Source: Odobenus rosmarus divergens
Taxonomy: Eukaryota > Chordata > Mammalia > Carnivora > Odobenidae
Length of the DNA: 64,000 nt
Direction: 5' to 3'
Assembly (NCBI RefSeq): GCF_000321225.1
Contig: NW_004450478.1
Span: 1,240,168-1,304,167 of the forward strand
Under the pieces are notes generated by a model, which was given only the letters and a program-made list of their open reading frames with translations, was not told the origin of the DNA and did not search any database. Below are positions 38,053 through 53,110 of this stretch, piece by piece. Position 1 is the first letter of the stretch, and each line of letters starts with the position of its first letter. The position numbers and the translations under genes were made by a program.

Positions 38053-38825
38053 AAAAAGGATTCTTAGATTCTTTTTAAGTCCAAAATACCTTCTCTGTCC
38101 TTTAAACTATCAGTTTCATATAGAATAAGTCCTTGAGTTTATGTTTAAATTATTGTCCAAATATCTTAAATGGTAAAATAAGATTCCAAACCCTTCTGAC
38201 ATTCTCCTCACTGTATACCAAAGTGGAAAGAAGTAAGGTCATGGACATGCTCCCCTTCTCTGAGTGTGGTTTATTTTCTGCAGCACTTTCTGTTTCCCAG
38301 TCATGGACCTCAAGAGTCCATGAAGCCAAGACTTATCCTCCAAAAAGCCAACTAATACATTTGCACAGGTTGTTCCTGTGAATTAAAAGCTTTAGTTCAG
38401 CTTCACACTAAGATTCTGTTTTAATTGGCTTGGGATGGGAGCCAGTCAAGCACTGGTGTGCAGGAGCTCACTCCTCACAGCCAATTTGTGCGCATCTCTC
38501 CCCAACTCTGCATTCAGTGATCCCACTTTGGTAGCCGGAAATTAACCATGCTCCAAGTATTTACCCCATGGAAAGCTTCAAATGCTACAAATCAGAATTT
38601 TTTCCTGCTCAGATATCCAGCATATTAGCACCCCATTAAAATGTTTGTTTAGATTCCCTACAAGAAATTAATGCACAGCTAGCATTGAGAACTACTGCAA
38701 AGAAAGGAATATATCCAATGAATTAATTCTTCCGGAATCTGAGATGTCTGCAATTACATGGTAGCAGCCTCACTATCTGGTGCCGCTAACATGAAATATT
38801 TTATACACTCAGTGTGCGTCAAATA

Positions 38826-38882
38826 CATATACATATATATATATATATGCACACACATATGTGTATGTATATATATATATAA
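38826..38882. repeat. (TA)n microsatellite with CA/TG centre
   Basis: Two TA runs around a 'gcacacacatatgtgtatg' centre; largely self-complementary. Confidence 0.88.
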
Positions 38883-39441
38883 GCTATAATTTAAATTGAC
38901 TCAAATTTTTAATGTTAAGAGAGAGTTTCCTAATTTTTTAATTAGAAGTTGAATCATAGATTTTAGAACCATAGAATGTGAGTGCTGAAGGGAATTTAAG
39001 AAGCAATCTGGTCAACTCTTTCAGAATCCAAACAAAACACAACAAAAACCACTAAGATTATGGAAACCAAGACTCACTTCTACCTGCTACCCTATGTAAA
39101 GGTGGTGCTGGGATTTGAATATCTATCTGCTATTTCACCACCTGAATTTGCACATGGGTTTTATGGCTGGTTTGTTTAAAAAGGAAGAGAGAGAGAATGA
39201 GAGTTCTGTTATAACTTCTTTGTTCTAGTCCCGAGGGACCCATGACACAAGGCAACAACTCATACTTTCAAATGAAAATGTCAACACATAACCTGGGTGA
39301 AATAATTAAATAGCGTACATATTTCCATACCTCCTCATTTGAGGACAACAAATACTTGTGCTAAAATCATCTCTCATGGAAAGAACGCTTCCCTTCTCAC
39401 AGGATGTTGAACAATTACCACAGATTAGAGACCCGCTATCA

Positions 39442-40837
<1,396 letters not shown>

Positions 40838-41571
40838 TCAAGGATTTATGCAACATTCTCTGCAGGATTAATCATTAAAACAATTAAGGATTTTTTTTGT
40901 TACATAAGCATTATGCTTTTTCCCAGTTACCACTTAGAAATTCACTATTGTTATAAATATCTGCCATTTCATTTTGTAATCCTGTCATAGCCACTAAACA
41001 GAATGTCACCAAAGGAGGACACAGATAGCTAGACAATTAAATAGCTGATTCTAAGTTCAAGACAAGAATTGCACAAGATGAAGAGGCCATCGAATGACTA
41101 AATTATCAGATGTGAAAGATGAGCCTAAAACATGTCATTTATAATCAGCAAGGAAGCAATCAAATCCATACTACTGATGTTGCCAAGAAAGTGACAGGAG
41201 AAATTGCAAGGACTTCCACTGTCTAAAGGTCAAACAGTTTGAGCATCAAAATAATAGTGATAATAACAATAAATGCAATGATTTGAAATATCAAATATGC
41301 TAAAATCTGTGAATGGATAATAATACATAAAACTCACTTGTCACCTTTGTAGGATGGTGGATACTCAACTCATTATTCAGAAAACTGGTAAGAATCCAAT
41401 TTTTTATCCTACCTTTCCTATACAAACTAAAGAAAGAGCCAAAGACTTCATGAAAGTTTTTATAGAATTTCTGCTAACACAGGCAGAAAGCATAAGAGTA
41501 TCACTATTTACAACCCCTACTGAAATAAAGAATCCCTAGGCAAAGATCCTCAACGACTACCCAAATTATTA

Positions 41572-41738
41572 GGTCCGTAGTTCTCAGTCCTCCTGTGCAT
41601 CAAAATCACCTAGGACTCCTTTAAAAAAAGCCAGAACCACCCTGGATCAATTCTTGAAAGTAGGGCCAAGGCATGAGAAATGTGTAAGACTACACAGATG
41701 TTCTCATGTGCAGTCAGGGCTGAGAACTGCATAGTGTG
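41572..41738 (+). mobile_element. MER5A-type hAT fragment
   Basis: 'gtagttctcagtcctcctgt' 'gcatcaaaatcacctaggac' 'tcctttaaaaaa' and 'cagggctgagaactgcatag' give the two inverted ends of a MER5-like element with a diverged middle. Confidence 0.7.
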
Positions 41739-42889
41739 AAAGGCTAACTTCTAGAATGGGGAGATCAGGCTGAAGTAAAATACCAGCCCCCACCGATTAG
41801 TTTTAGTATCACAAGAAAAGATAATGTGTCCCCCCAACATGATGCAATCAGAAGTACACAGAGATCCCTTTGAAGTATTTTTTCCAAAATGTCAAACCTG
41901 CATCTAACCAAGCCTCCAGCTCTAATTATCAGTTTATAAAGAAATACAAGGAATAGATTTAAACTTGTTAAAGGCCCCCATGGGGATGCAATCAGCAAAA
42001 TCGAGAATATGAAAAATATCACAGGCCAAATGATCTGGTTTCTTTAATTAAAAAAACTGGCCAAGTGGAAAAAAAGAGGGAAGGAGAAACTATTATAAAT
42101 TAAAAGAAATTTAAGAGATTACCCAAATGCAATATGTTGACCTGGTTTGGATCCTGATTCAAACAAAAACAGCCACAGAGAGACCTTTATGAAATGACAG
42201 GGGATATTTTCACATGATTGGATACTTTGAAAACGTTAAGTTATTGTCTGAGATACGACAATGGTATGAAGATTTTTTAAAGTCTCCTTATATGTGTGTT
42301 TTAAATTGTCCATAATTAAAAAAAAACAACCAACTTTTTTTTAAAGCAACCTTATAGAACATGTTCAAAATGAGTCTTCCTGGGAAGCTTTACAAAAAGT
42401 TGAAGGTTAGCCCCTAAGTTCTGAAGGTCTTTCCTATTTAGATGGACAAGTGTGCCTTATACTTATCTTAAGAACTTAATTTGACTTTAATTTGATTTTT
42501 AATAATTTCTGGCATCTTAATGAACATCAATTACCATTATGCACTACAGATTTAGCTTTTAAATACTGAAATAATGAATATACAAGGTAGGACTGGGTCT
42601 ATACTGACGCAGTGCTCATGAAAATGCTTTCTGGATAAAGGCTCCAAGGCAAACAGAACTGGCAGAGCTCTGTGGTCTCTCGTAGGGAAATATGGCTACC
42701 TGCTTAAAAATCAGGTAGTGAATTTGCTCATTCTTCATTCAGTGGCAAATATTTATTCAGCACCGGCTATCTGCCTCATACCGTCTGTACTAGATTTGGA
42801 GACCCGGCAATGAACAAGAGATGCTAGATCTCAGCCTTTGTGAAGCTTCTTGTGGGACACAAGGCAGATAATTACAAACTATAAAAAGT

Positions 42890-43015
42890 ACCATGAAGCA
42901 CAGAAAAATGAAGTAATCTGTTCAAGGTCTTATAGATCCTAAATGGCAGAGCAGAGATTCAAATCCAAGCCTTTGGTCTTTGGAGCTTTAGGCTTAGTCT
43001 CTAACTACCTTCCAA
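42890..43015 (-). mobile_element. MIR fragment
   Basis: 'tctgttcaaggtcttataga' and 'agagcagagattcaaatcca' 'agcctttggtc' are the reversed tRNA-related half of MIR. Confidence 0.72.
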
Positions 43016-43802
43016 GTTTAGAAATGAGCATATTAATTTCCACAGGGAGGACACTAGCCTGCACAGCATGCAAGGTTCTTTTTTTAAAAGGGGAGGCATA
43101 GGCTGGGGGATAGTCTGTAGTGGCCAGGCTAAGTCTGAATGTCCTAACTATATTCTTTGGTGAACAGAGTCTCAGGGGTGAATGGCCTAAAACAGAGTAA
43201 AAATCCTGGGACCACAGTTCTGAGAAGAATAAGACTAGTTATTACTATTCTCATTTCTGGTGGGAATAAAAACGGATTATAAACCTAATAAAAGTTACCC
43301 AGTGGGTCAGCCACAGTTTATTAATCATGCTTCTAGCTTCTGAATTTGATGCTTTAACATCTGTTCTATATGTTCAAGCTGGACACACCTTGGTCTGAAC
43401 AAACTGATAATATGCCTGAGCCAACTTGCCTTGGCTGCCTGCCGTCTACTCCCATTGGGAGGAGTCCTTCTCCCAGGTTCACACTTTTCATTTTCAACTA
43501 CAAACCAACCAATCCAGACCCCACACACCAACCACCTCCTTTATTGCGTGCTCTCACCCTGGGCCACTCCACACCTGCCGTGATCACCCCAAGGTCTAGG
43601 TGCCAGACAACCAAGGATAGCCCCTGTACTCCAGAGGCTGCTGAAAGTATTTAAACTAGCCAATCCAAAACCTACTTCCTTTGTCTGGCCTGTTCCTTGT
43701 TGATGTAGCCACGGTAAAAGTACATGCCCAGTCCCTCTCTTTCTCTCTGCCTTGAGATGGACCCCAGTGCTTCCCCTCTTGGCCCTCGTGATGAGACATG
43801 TA

Positions 43803-43825
43803 CTCTCTCTCTCTCTCTCTCTCTC
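43803..43825. repeat. (CT)n microsatellite
   Basis: About eleven CT units; a chance 88-codon frame on the minus strand runs through it as an RERERE stretch. Confidence 0.93.
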
Positions 43826-44389
43826 GTGATCTGTGAGTATAATAAACTACCTTTTCAATGGCAGTCACCTGATCTGTTGGCTTCTCCATACCTAAATAAT
43901 AATAGAACCTATTAAAATACACAGGGCTAGCAGGGGGCCCTGGACCACGTGATTAAATCTGAGCCTACACATTCTCCCTCTACTTGGCTGTATGTGGACC
44001 TTTAAATACCTTGTTAAGTTTCATGCGGGGGGGACGGGAATGTCTATTAATGTGATATTTTATTTAATTACCTCAAATTCTTGCACAATTATAAATAATT
44101 CTCTCCTTTCTTTATCATTCTTTAAAGTAATAACTGATCAGTAATAACTGATCTTAGTTTCTCCATCCTCTAATTTCTTATAGGCTGTTTAGCCAATTTT
44201 CAATATCATAGCTCTGAGACAGGTATCAATAAATTATCAGGTTCTTCATTTTGGTATAGTCTATTATCAGTGGTCATTTATACATTGTTCTTCTGTTTAT
44301 AACAAGAAATGTGTAATTCTTTTAAGTGGTATATTCCAAAACACTTCTAGTAGCATAGAATGGCTAAGTGCATGAGCTTTGAGGTAATT

Positions 44390-44880
44390 CTTCCATTCAA
44401 AAAATATATATTGATCAACTGCTCTTGGCCAGGTCCTCTGAGATGTGCTGGAGATACACGGAGGATGGTATGGCAGTGACAGGCACCATCTCTAGTCTAT
44501 GGTGAAATTTACTAAGAGGACACACATTAATCAACCCATCAAAGATATAAATGTGTAACTGGAAACGGTAGTAAGCACTGGGAAAGAATAACACAAGTTG
44601 CTCTAAGCCTCCTTTTTGTGGTGCCTGACCTATTCCATGGAGTCAAAGGGACTTCTCTCAGAGAGGAAGCTCTGAAGGGTAATTACCAAGTTCATTAGGG
44701 AAAGCATGGTTGAAAAAGTACATTCCAGTCGGAAAGAAAAGCAAAGATCCCAGGATGGAAGGCAGCAGGACATGTTCAAGGAAGGGAAACTGGCATGTGT
44801 TGAGAATGAAAAGCCAAGCAGGGACCAGATAACACAGTCTTAGAGGCCATTAAAGGCATATGGGCTTGGCCATAATGACT
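44390..44880 (+). repeat. Ancient interspersed repeat, probably LINE-derived
   Basis: 'atatattgatcaactgctct', 'agatgtgctggagatacacg', 'tggcatgtgttgagaatgaa' and 'accagataacacagtcttag' follow the order of a common old mammalian repeat. Related shorter pieces occur at about 42730-42890, 20670-21000 and 58995-59105. Family not named. Confidence 0.4.
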
Positions 44881-44884
44881 GTAA

Positions 44885-45060
44885 GAAACCACCAAATCCA
44901 AAAACCTTGGTTGCAATTCCACCTCTGCCCCTTTTTAGCTATATGGCTTTGGGTATCAGTGAATCCGTCCTAAGCCTGTTTCCTCACATACAAACTGTTA
45001 TGATAATAAGCCTGACATCACAGAGGATTTATGTGATGAAAAGACAGAGTAGGGTTCTTC
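44885..45060 (+). mobile_element. MIR SINE
   Basis: 'aattccacctctgccccttt' 'ttagctatatggctttgggt' then 'cctgtttcctcacatacaaa'. Confidence 0.75.
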
Positions 45061-45239
45061 TATATATTACCTACTACTACTTCAAGTCTCTTTCGACCTC
45101 AGGGCTTTCTCTTAATCTTTCTCAGTCAGTTTAAGAGACAAGATGACTCCTAAATCAGTTCAGAAGAATCTTCAGATATTTGAAGGTCTAGTGAATGAAT
45201 AAGGGATAAAGCTCTGTGATATAGCTACCTATTGCACTT

Positions 45240-46175
45240 GCATGGCCCTTCCCAGTTTTGACATCTCTGAAACTGAACTCATTTCCATTCCTCTCAAAAC
45301 CTGCGTGTCCCTCCCACTGCATTTCCTATCTCGGTAAATGGCAGAATCAATGCCTCAATCACAGAAACTGGCAACTTGGCAGACAGCCTGAACCTCTCCC
45401 TCTTCCTCAGTCCTACATCTAATTACTTTCAAGTCCTCCAGATTGTTCCCGTACCACGGCTGGTGAATTCCTCCCCGCTTCCTGCCACTTCTGGCTAGTT
45501 CAGGCCCTCAGTCTCTTGCCAGGTAATTATAATCACCTTCTAACAAACTCTCCAGCTCACAGATTCCACCTCAGATTCACCCTTCAATAGCTTTAGGAAA
45601 CACAGATGGAGTTCTTCTGCTTATACAGCTCCTCCAGCTGCCCCTAGAGTGCCTGCCCAGCTCTCTCTTTCACTACCCCCAACTTTCTCCTAGAGAGTCA
45701 AGTTCAAATGCTTCAGCAGGACACAGAGGCCCTCTTCAATCACCTTGAAGCTGTCTCCTCAGTCTGTTCCCTGCCAGCACGTTCTCATGCACATTCTGTA
45801 CCCAGATGACAAAAAACTGCTTGCACTTCTCCAACATGCATCATGCAGAGCCCCCCAAGACCGTGTGTCTTTTCCCATGCAGTTCCCTCTGCCTGGGATG
45901 CACTCTGCCCCAGCCCTTCCATCCTCAGGAGCAGAGCAGGGCAGCCCTACCCTTCAAGGCCAGCTCAGACAGCTAGCATGTAAAGATCTTCTCCCAACTC
46001 CCTCCTTACCCACAGCCAGGGCTCTTGGACAGACTTCACAGAGCCATTATCAATTGCTTTCTATTTTCACCCACCCATCTCACTCCACAGACCACTGCCT
46101 ACAGCCCCATCACATAGAAGAGTACCAGGCCCAGGAGTGAGGCCCAAGAGATATTTGATGAATGAATGAGAAAAT
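45240..46175 (+). mobile_element. L2 LINE, long 3' fragment
   Basis: Plus-oriented L2 3' region: 'tctctgaaactgaactcatt', 'gagagtcaagttcaaatgct', the 'ttccctctgcctgggatgca' box, and an 'agatatttgatgaatgaatg' end. At about 0.9 kb it is the longest L2 in the window. A 131-codon frame at 45745-46140 is inside it and is not a gene. Confidence 0.8.
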
Positions 46176-47369
46176 AATTAAATTAAAGAGAAATGATTTC
46201 AACTTGCTAGATGAACTCTAAGAGAACATTAGCAAAATTAGGGGATGCTTTAAGAAGAGCTAAGCTTTGTACCACTGGAAGTTTTCCAGGAGAGAGATGC
46301 TTGCTGAGTTACAAGATCGAAGATTTATACATCAGGTCAGAAGCTGGTTTAAGTGTTCTCAAGTGTCCTTTAAACTACAAACTTCTACTTGACTCTACTG
46401 TTCTTTTACACAGTAGTTACCCAAGCATTGTAGCCGTGCCCAGAACATTAGTCAAAATAAATAATATCAATCCAAAGCCTTATCTCATGGCGAACAATCA
46501 ACTCTGAGACTAAACTGTTTTTTATTATGACATTATTTCCAGCTGCATTAAATGTCTGAGAACAGTTTCATTCTCAAGGAGTGATGTTACTCACCAGGGT
46601 TGAGAAAATCAGAGCAGTAACAACATACAGAGTGCAAACTATAGCAAGAAACTAAGCTAAAAGGAGATGAGATCACTTCAATACTAACCTTGATGCTATT
46701 AAATCTAGAAGCACAAATTATGCAAGCCACTCAGGACTCCTTACTAATAATGGTATTTTCTACTAATTTCCAACTTAAAATAAAATAATTCTTCAACTGT
46801 CATTCATCGTGATTAAATGATTAGGAACACTGTGGCTATCATATGTAACTAGGCATATAACTCCTTACTACATTTTCTCCAGTATTGCAGAATATTGTTT
46901 GTAGTTCAAGAAAATGTTTAGAAAATAACACAAATATTACTTTAGAGAAATATATTTAATATAATACTTAGCAGGACATTTGCCACATTCTGTCTTGCAA
47001 AACATTTAGAAAATGCTAGCTCTCAACAAATATTTGTACATATGAAATTTGCTGTGTTGGAGACATATTCTGGTTTTGCTCAAATCTAATTATGTAAAAA
47101 TAAGAATTGAATCAAGCTGTTTTCCAAATCAGAATTTTATGTGTGTGCACATTCCCCAAACTTGTCATGAAATGTATGCCTATAGTTTCCACCAGATAGC
47201 AAGAGCAGAGTCACAAAAGAGACTTTTAAGTCCTTCAACTGTCTGCCATCCATAACATATAGTCTCGTATAAGGTAACAGTGACACCAATAATTTCTATT
47301 CAAGGCTGACAGATGTTTAAAACCACCTACCTGAACTTTCCTTTTTATGTCAAATCTGGTAGCAAAGAG

Positions 47370-47500
47370 CAGAATGCAGAAGAGAGATGGGGAACTTAGT
47401 TACAGTTCTAACTCTACAGAGAACTTGGACAAGTAATTCAAACTTCTGGAACATCTGCTCATCCTGAAAATGAAGAATTGGACTAGGTGCTTTTAAAATT
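47370..47500 (+). mobile_element. MIR-like fragment
   Basis: 'gttctaactctacagagaac' 'ttggacaagtaattcaaact' and 'ctcatcctgaaaatgaagaa'. Confidence 0.6.
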
Positions 47501-47789
47501 CCTTTTTGTCTTAAAAAAAAAGGATTCAAGTTGTGATTTATTGAAATATAAAGGTAAATCAATTCTTAATTATTTGGAGGCTGGCAACCCAATGTCAGTA
47601 CTGCTTGGGTTTGCAGCAGGGATGTGTCCCAAAGAATCCCCCGTGCCCTTCTCCAAAGAGTGGTCCTTATGAACCATGTGATGGCTCATCTTTGCTCAAA
47701 AGGGGCCACATTGTATAAAAAGAATGTATCAGCTTTGCCCCTGAGACTAAAGTTTATATAAAGTTTATTTTTAAAAAGCGCTAACATTT

Positions 47790-48000
47790 GGGGCGCCTGG
47801 GTGGCGCAGTCGGCTGAGCATCCGACTCTTGATTTCAGCTCGGGTCATGATCTCAGGGTCGTGGGATCCAGCCCTGCGTCGGACTCCGTGCTCAGTGTAG
47901 AGTCTGCTTGAGATTCTTTCTCCTTCTCCCTCTGCCCCTCCCACTCCCGCACGCACGCGTGCTCTCTCTCGCTCTCTCTCAATAAAATAAATCTTTAAAA
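47790..48000 (+). mobile_element. Can-SINE, well preserved
   Basis: Head ggggcgcctgggtggcgcag, 'actcttgatttcagctcggg' body, CT tail and AATAAAATAAATCTTTAAAA. Imperfect target duplication aaaaagcgctaacattt / aaaaagcactgacattt. It retains many CpGs, suggesting a relatively young copy. Confidence 0.94.
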
Positions 48001-49379
48001 AAAAAAGCACTGACATTTGTTGGAAGTCTCTCCTTTATTCCTTAGAATTAAAGAAAACTTCAATGACTTTCAGAGTATAAAGTTAGGGGCATCAATTTAA
48101 AAAGTCGTATTTTTATATGACTAAATAAATGGCATGTGAACACAAATGTCCAGTTGCCAAGATCTTGTTAGGGTCTGCCATGAGTCAAATAGCTAAGGTT
48201 CACTACCTATGGCCAAGGAGAAAGAAACAGAACATTGGCCTTCTGTTGTTTCATTTGCCCTGCATATATCCCAAAGTGTGAACTAGATTCCCTGTCCACT
48301 TTTTAGGTTTTCTTCTATAAGTTTCTTTTCCTAGCTCATTAGAGAAGTTTATCTCTATTGCTACTTTCTTTAGTAATAGTAGGTGAAAAGCAATGGCTCT
48401 TATAGAACTTAAAAACTAAATATGGGATATTATATTTTTAGAAAATAATAAACAAACACATTTGATAAATGTTAAGTGTTCATCAACTGCAGGAACTTCC
48501 AAAAACAACCATATTTATCCATATATGTAATAGCAGAAAATTACCATCTACGAATGGCAAGGATTCATATCATAAAGCCACAGAAGCTGTCTTTAAAATG
48601 GAGGAAAGCTTTTGTTTACTTAAATAATATGCCATTTAAACAGTAAAAGTGGGATAAATCTGAAGTAAAAATAACTCATTTCCTTGCTTCTTTGTGGCCA
48701 GAATGTGAATCGTGGTTTCAAAAGAGTTCCCAGGGCGGTTTACTCACGTGCAGCACATCCCCAGTGACATCTCCCATGACAAACCCACAACACCCATGAA
48801 AAACCTAGAAGGTCCAATATCTGTGTGCCAACTCCAGTTCAGCTGTACTGGGGTCATGCTTCTTCAAAACATGGGAGAGCCACTCAACGGAGGGCAAATC
48901 AAGATGACTGGATCCATAGCAATGGAGAAAAAGCAATGCATTTGTGATCTACTTGCTTCCTCTTAGGTCTATGCCTCCTTTTTAAAAACATACTTAAAAA
49001 AAAAAACACCACTCTGTTTAATTTTCAGCTCTCAGAACAGCAAAACAAAACTGTATAGGTCCTCAGTTAAGATTTAATTTTCTTTTCCCTAACATCCTTT
49101 TCGGTAGAGAAAGGGAGATGGTACCAATACAGTAGAAAATAGATAGGGAAAAAAGAATTTCAAAATGCCAAGTGAGGAGTAAAAGGCTACAGCTTTTGAT
49201 CCCAGAGGTCACACGGGCAGGATTCGCAGTCTTTGCCAAACTAGAGGCAAAAACAATCTCTCTCCATACTCTGAACGTGAAGTCTATTTAAGATGTTGGG
49301 CTTATATGCCACACTGGTTTATTCTGCTTCTGATTACAATGAGAGCTCAAAGCAAGGACTGCTTCCTTGTTCTTCAACA

Positions 49380-49515
49380 TGTGGCACTCAGACCCCCAAC
49401 ATCACAGAGGAACTTTTTTAGAAAAGCAGACTTCCAGGCCCAACCCCAGAGGTCCTGAATCAGAATCTGCATTCTAACAAGATGCCCAGGTGATTGGTTT
49501 GAGAAGCACTGCTCT
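49380..49515 (+). mobile_element. MER5A-type hAT fragment
   Basis: 'cttccaggcccaaccccaga', 'ctgaatcagaatctgcattc', 'gcccaggtgattggtttgag' and 'aagcactgctct' match MER5A; the left half is poorly preserved. Confidence 0.72.
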
Positions 49516-49624
49516 AGCGGACTTGGAATGAGGAGGTGGACAGCTAATCCCTTCCTACGGAGGGTGTCTGCCTCTTCAATGCAAGTAAATTCACCACCGT
49601 GTCCTGCAGGTCAACTTCTATCAA

Positions 49625-49800
49625 ACCTTGGAGGAAAAAAATTTGAACCGTGAGTCCCTGTTCTGCCACTTGCTAAAGTTACTGAACTTCTCTGAGTGAC
49701 CTCTCCTTACCCCAAAAAACAAACAAACAATTTTCCAGGGCTGTTATGAGAATTAGATGCATGAGTAGTGTAAGAAAGCCCAGGAATGTGCCTGGCACAA
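49625..49800 (+). mobile_element. MIR SINE
   Basis: 'gtccctgttctgccacttgc' 'taaagttactgaacttctct' and 'agggctgttatgagaattag'; a CAAA-rich stretch disrupts the middle. Confidence 0.72.
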
Positions 49801-49849
49801 GGTTGAAAACTACATCTGACTCAGTACGGAAATATAGCATCTGCAAACA

Positions 49850-50345
49850 TTGTTTTAACACTGAAAGAATAACGCTAATTCTCCCAAAGTTAGACACACA
49901 TTTCACACAATTCCAACAAAAATCTCAACAGATATTTTTAATTATATAAAATAAACTTTAAGTCCATAGGGGAAAAGAAGCCCTAATGAAAACAAGAAGG
50001 GTGGGTGCTTTGAAAGAACAGAGAATATGAAAGAATATTTAAAATCCTAGAGAAAAATTCTATTAAAAACAGCATATGAAAATTTGTTTAACTATTGTAT
50101 AGTAACAGTATAAATGAAATCAACAGGCAAACAATAAGGCAAACCTATATGGTAAATATGAAATATTTAAGGAATATGAATTATGAAATGAAATAATATA
50201 TAAGAAATATATATAGGTCTAAAGAAAATTATGCTCATGCTCAACTGCGAGGGGAGGGAAAAAAAAACAAAGCAACAGTGAAATAATATTTTAAACCTTT
50301 CCAACTGACAAAAATTAAAAGGTGTCAGTACACCAACAAGATCCA
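49850..50345 (+). mobile_element. Ancient L1 ORF2 relic
   Basis: 'aattctcccaaagttagaca', 'acacaattccaacaaaaatc' and later 'caactgacaaaaattaaaag' resemble the 3' part of L1 ORF2 in plus orientation with internal loss. Ends approximate. Confidence 0.6.
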
Positions 50346-50584
50346 ACAAATAATTGTGCGCATATAATGAGGTGTATTTGTGTTCTTCTTCCTAAGGAAT
50401 AGATTCCCAGGACAGGATTTCTGGGTCAAAGAAATGTAGCAGTGGTAGTGATATTAATCATAACAGTAACAATTACTGCTATTACTAACACAGGGGTTCC
50501 CTTGACTAAGCAATCTACCTCCTGATAATCTACTTGAGCATCATTACTGTAGTAATGAGTGGTAATCACCACAAATACTACTAT

Positions 50585-50735
50585 CTACTGTGACTACTAC
50601 CACATAGAGAACACTGTTATGTGCAACTGTTTCAAGCACTTTGCATGTATTAACTCTAATTCTCACAACAGCTCTAAAAAAAGAGGAACTTTCATCCTTA
50701 TTTCACAGACTGGGAAACTGAAGCACTATATGCGC
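50585..50735 (-). mobile_element. MIR SINE
   Basis: 'caagcactttgcatgtatta' 'actctaattctcacaacagc' and 'tatttcacagactgggaaac'. Confidence 0.82.
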
Positions 50736-51384
50736 CTGGCCTATGTAAGAACTATACAAAGATTAGCTATTTTGTTATTTTCGATATCACGTATCCTCCA
50801 ATGTAGCAATCTCACTCCTGTGACTAAATGAGAAAAACAATTTAACAAAAAAATATTGTGAATGTACATATAAATGTACATGAATGGGTATATGTGGACA
50901 GGTATGAGTAAATAAATCTTTGTATGAAATAAAGAAAAGTACAGAGGGATCCATACGAGGCGGTTAGCGTGGATTATTTTGTTGGGGGTGAAGCTGGCAG
51001 AAGAAGAGGGCTAGAGAAAGGGCAAATGGATCTTAACAAATAAATATGTCAGAACATGCACAGAGAAAGTGAGAAAGTTGAAGTACAGGATAACAACAAA
51101 GACAGAACATTTTACATTCTTTGGGGATAGAATGAGCCCTGGAAGAATTCAAGGAATAAGATTTTTTAAGCAAATTCATTACTCAGAAGAGCAATATTTT
51201 TGTTAAATGATTGGGGTTCCCCCCACCCCTACATAATACAGATTATTAAGAAAATCCAAATCAGTATTCTTTGGGCAGCATCAACAAAAATCCCAGTAAT
51301 TCCAAGATTGAGAACTCCATAATTATCCATGTAAAGGCATTATCTAGGAGCAAGAAAACTAAGTGGGGCTACTGATCCTGTCAC

Positions 51385-51490
51385 CATTGGGCCATTTAAC
51401 CTCTGGCCAGTCACTAACTTACACTTAGTTTTCTCATCCACAAAGTAAGGAAGTTCAACCAGGTCATAAATCCCCTTTTAGTTATAAAAA
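51385..51490 (+). mobile_element. MIR-like fragment
   Basis: 'gggccatttaacctctggcc' and 'acttagttttctcatccaca' 'aagtaagg'. Confidence 0.6.
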
Positions 51491-51586
51491 TGTGATGATT
51501 CTAAAATTAAAAAGCATAAAGTAGAAGAGTGAAAAACTAGTAAACAGAAGTGATATTTTACATTAAAAAAAAAAAAACAAAGTTCA

Positions 51587-51780
51587 GGGGCATCTGGGTG
51601 CCTCAGTTGTTAGGCATCTGCCTTCGGCTCAGGTCATGGTTCCAGGGTCCTGGGATTGAGCCCCATATGGGGCTCCCTGCTCCGTGGGAAGCCTGCTCCC
51701 CCTTTCCCACTCCACCTGCTTGTGTTTCCTCTCTCACTGTGTCTCTCTCTGTCAAATAAATAAATAAAATCTTTAAAAAA
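51587..51780 (+). mobile_element. Can-SINE, arctoid-type tail
   Basis: Head ggggcatctgggtgcctcag, 'ctgctccgtgggaagcctg', 'ctctctgtcaaataaataaa' and A-tail. Flanked by a-rich 'aaagttca' on both sides. Confidence 0.94.
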
Positions 51781-52878
51781 AAAAAAGTTCAAAATCTTAA
51801 CCTTATAACTAAGCAGGTAATTTAATGACCCATTGAAAAAGGTATATATTTAGAATTAAAAGTTGCAATAAGATCACTTAGTGATTTTACATTTCCAACT
51901 AGTGAATTTAACTATTTGATGCTTTTTAATTTTCATGTAGAGAAAAAAATGCTGCCAGTTTAGGTACCTTTCAGATTACTCACTGAAGTAAGGCTTAATT
52001 TGTCACTTTAAAATGGAGCCACCCATAGGGACTAGCTCAAACCAAAATGTCATCCTCTAGAGAACACATGTACCTCTTTTATGAGAAGAGGCTGGCAAAT
52101 GGCAGCCAGTCAGCCAGATAAATAAATCACACATGAAAATTTCTAATAGAAAATGATGAATATAATTATTAATAGAATACAAAATTGGCAAAAACGATCC
52201 ACTTAAGCATGACAGCTTCTCGAAGCAACAAAGTTTTAATTTTTATATTTTCCTCATAATTTTTATAAATAATAACGTGATTATTAATAACATTTAAAAT
52301 TTATGCCTGGGTGCAAAGCATAGAAAGTCACTAGGTCATACAGCATAAAGATTTCCATGAGCTTGTTAAATTTTATGTATTTTATTTCCTTAAATGGTTA
52401 TGGGATTTTGCAAAAGCATACACAAAATTCCTTAAAACTTTGCCAACTTAGAAATAGTTACATGAAAACCACCTTTTCAGGCTGTATGGAATCTCCTAGA
52501 AAAATTTACCCAGTCTTTTGATAGGATATCTGTGTATGAATTCCTACAAAAACAGAGCAAGACTGCTTGCCCCAACCAGATTTTATAGGCTAGTCTGAGA
52601 GGTAAGGAAACAATTTATGGCTTGGACAGTTATCTGAAATTCCTGAAAACAAGCAGTTCCCTAAGTAGTATGTCATAATTTTCTTATCTACAAGCACAAG
52701 CACGTGCATTTATTTATATCCCTAGATTAACTTCAAGTCTAATTTTACTGCCACCAGTATCCAGGCGTCGATTTCTTTTTTTCGAATTACCAACGGCACT
52801 TGAGCTAGATCAAAGGCATTTTAAGGTCAAAATTTACTTCTCTGAAAAGTAGAGGGTGCGATCCTATGTAATTAATTA

Positions 52879-53110
<232 letters not shown>

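Noticed and set aside
45745..46140. 131-codon plus-strand frame
   Set aside because: Lies wholly inside an L2 3' fragment.
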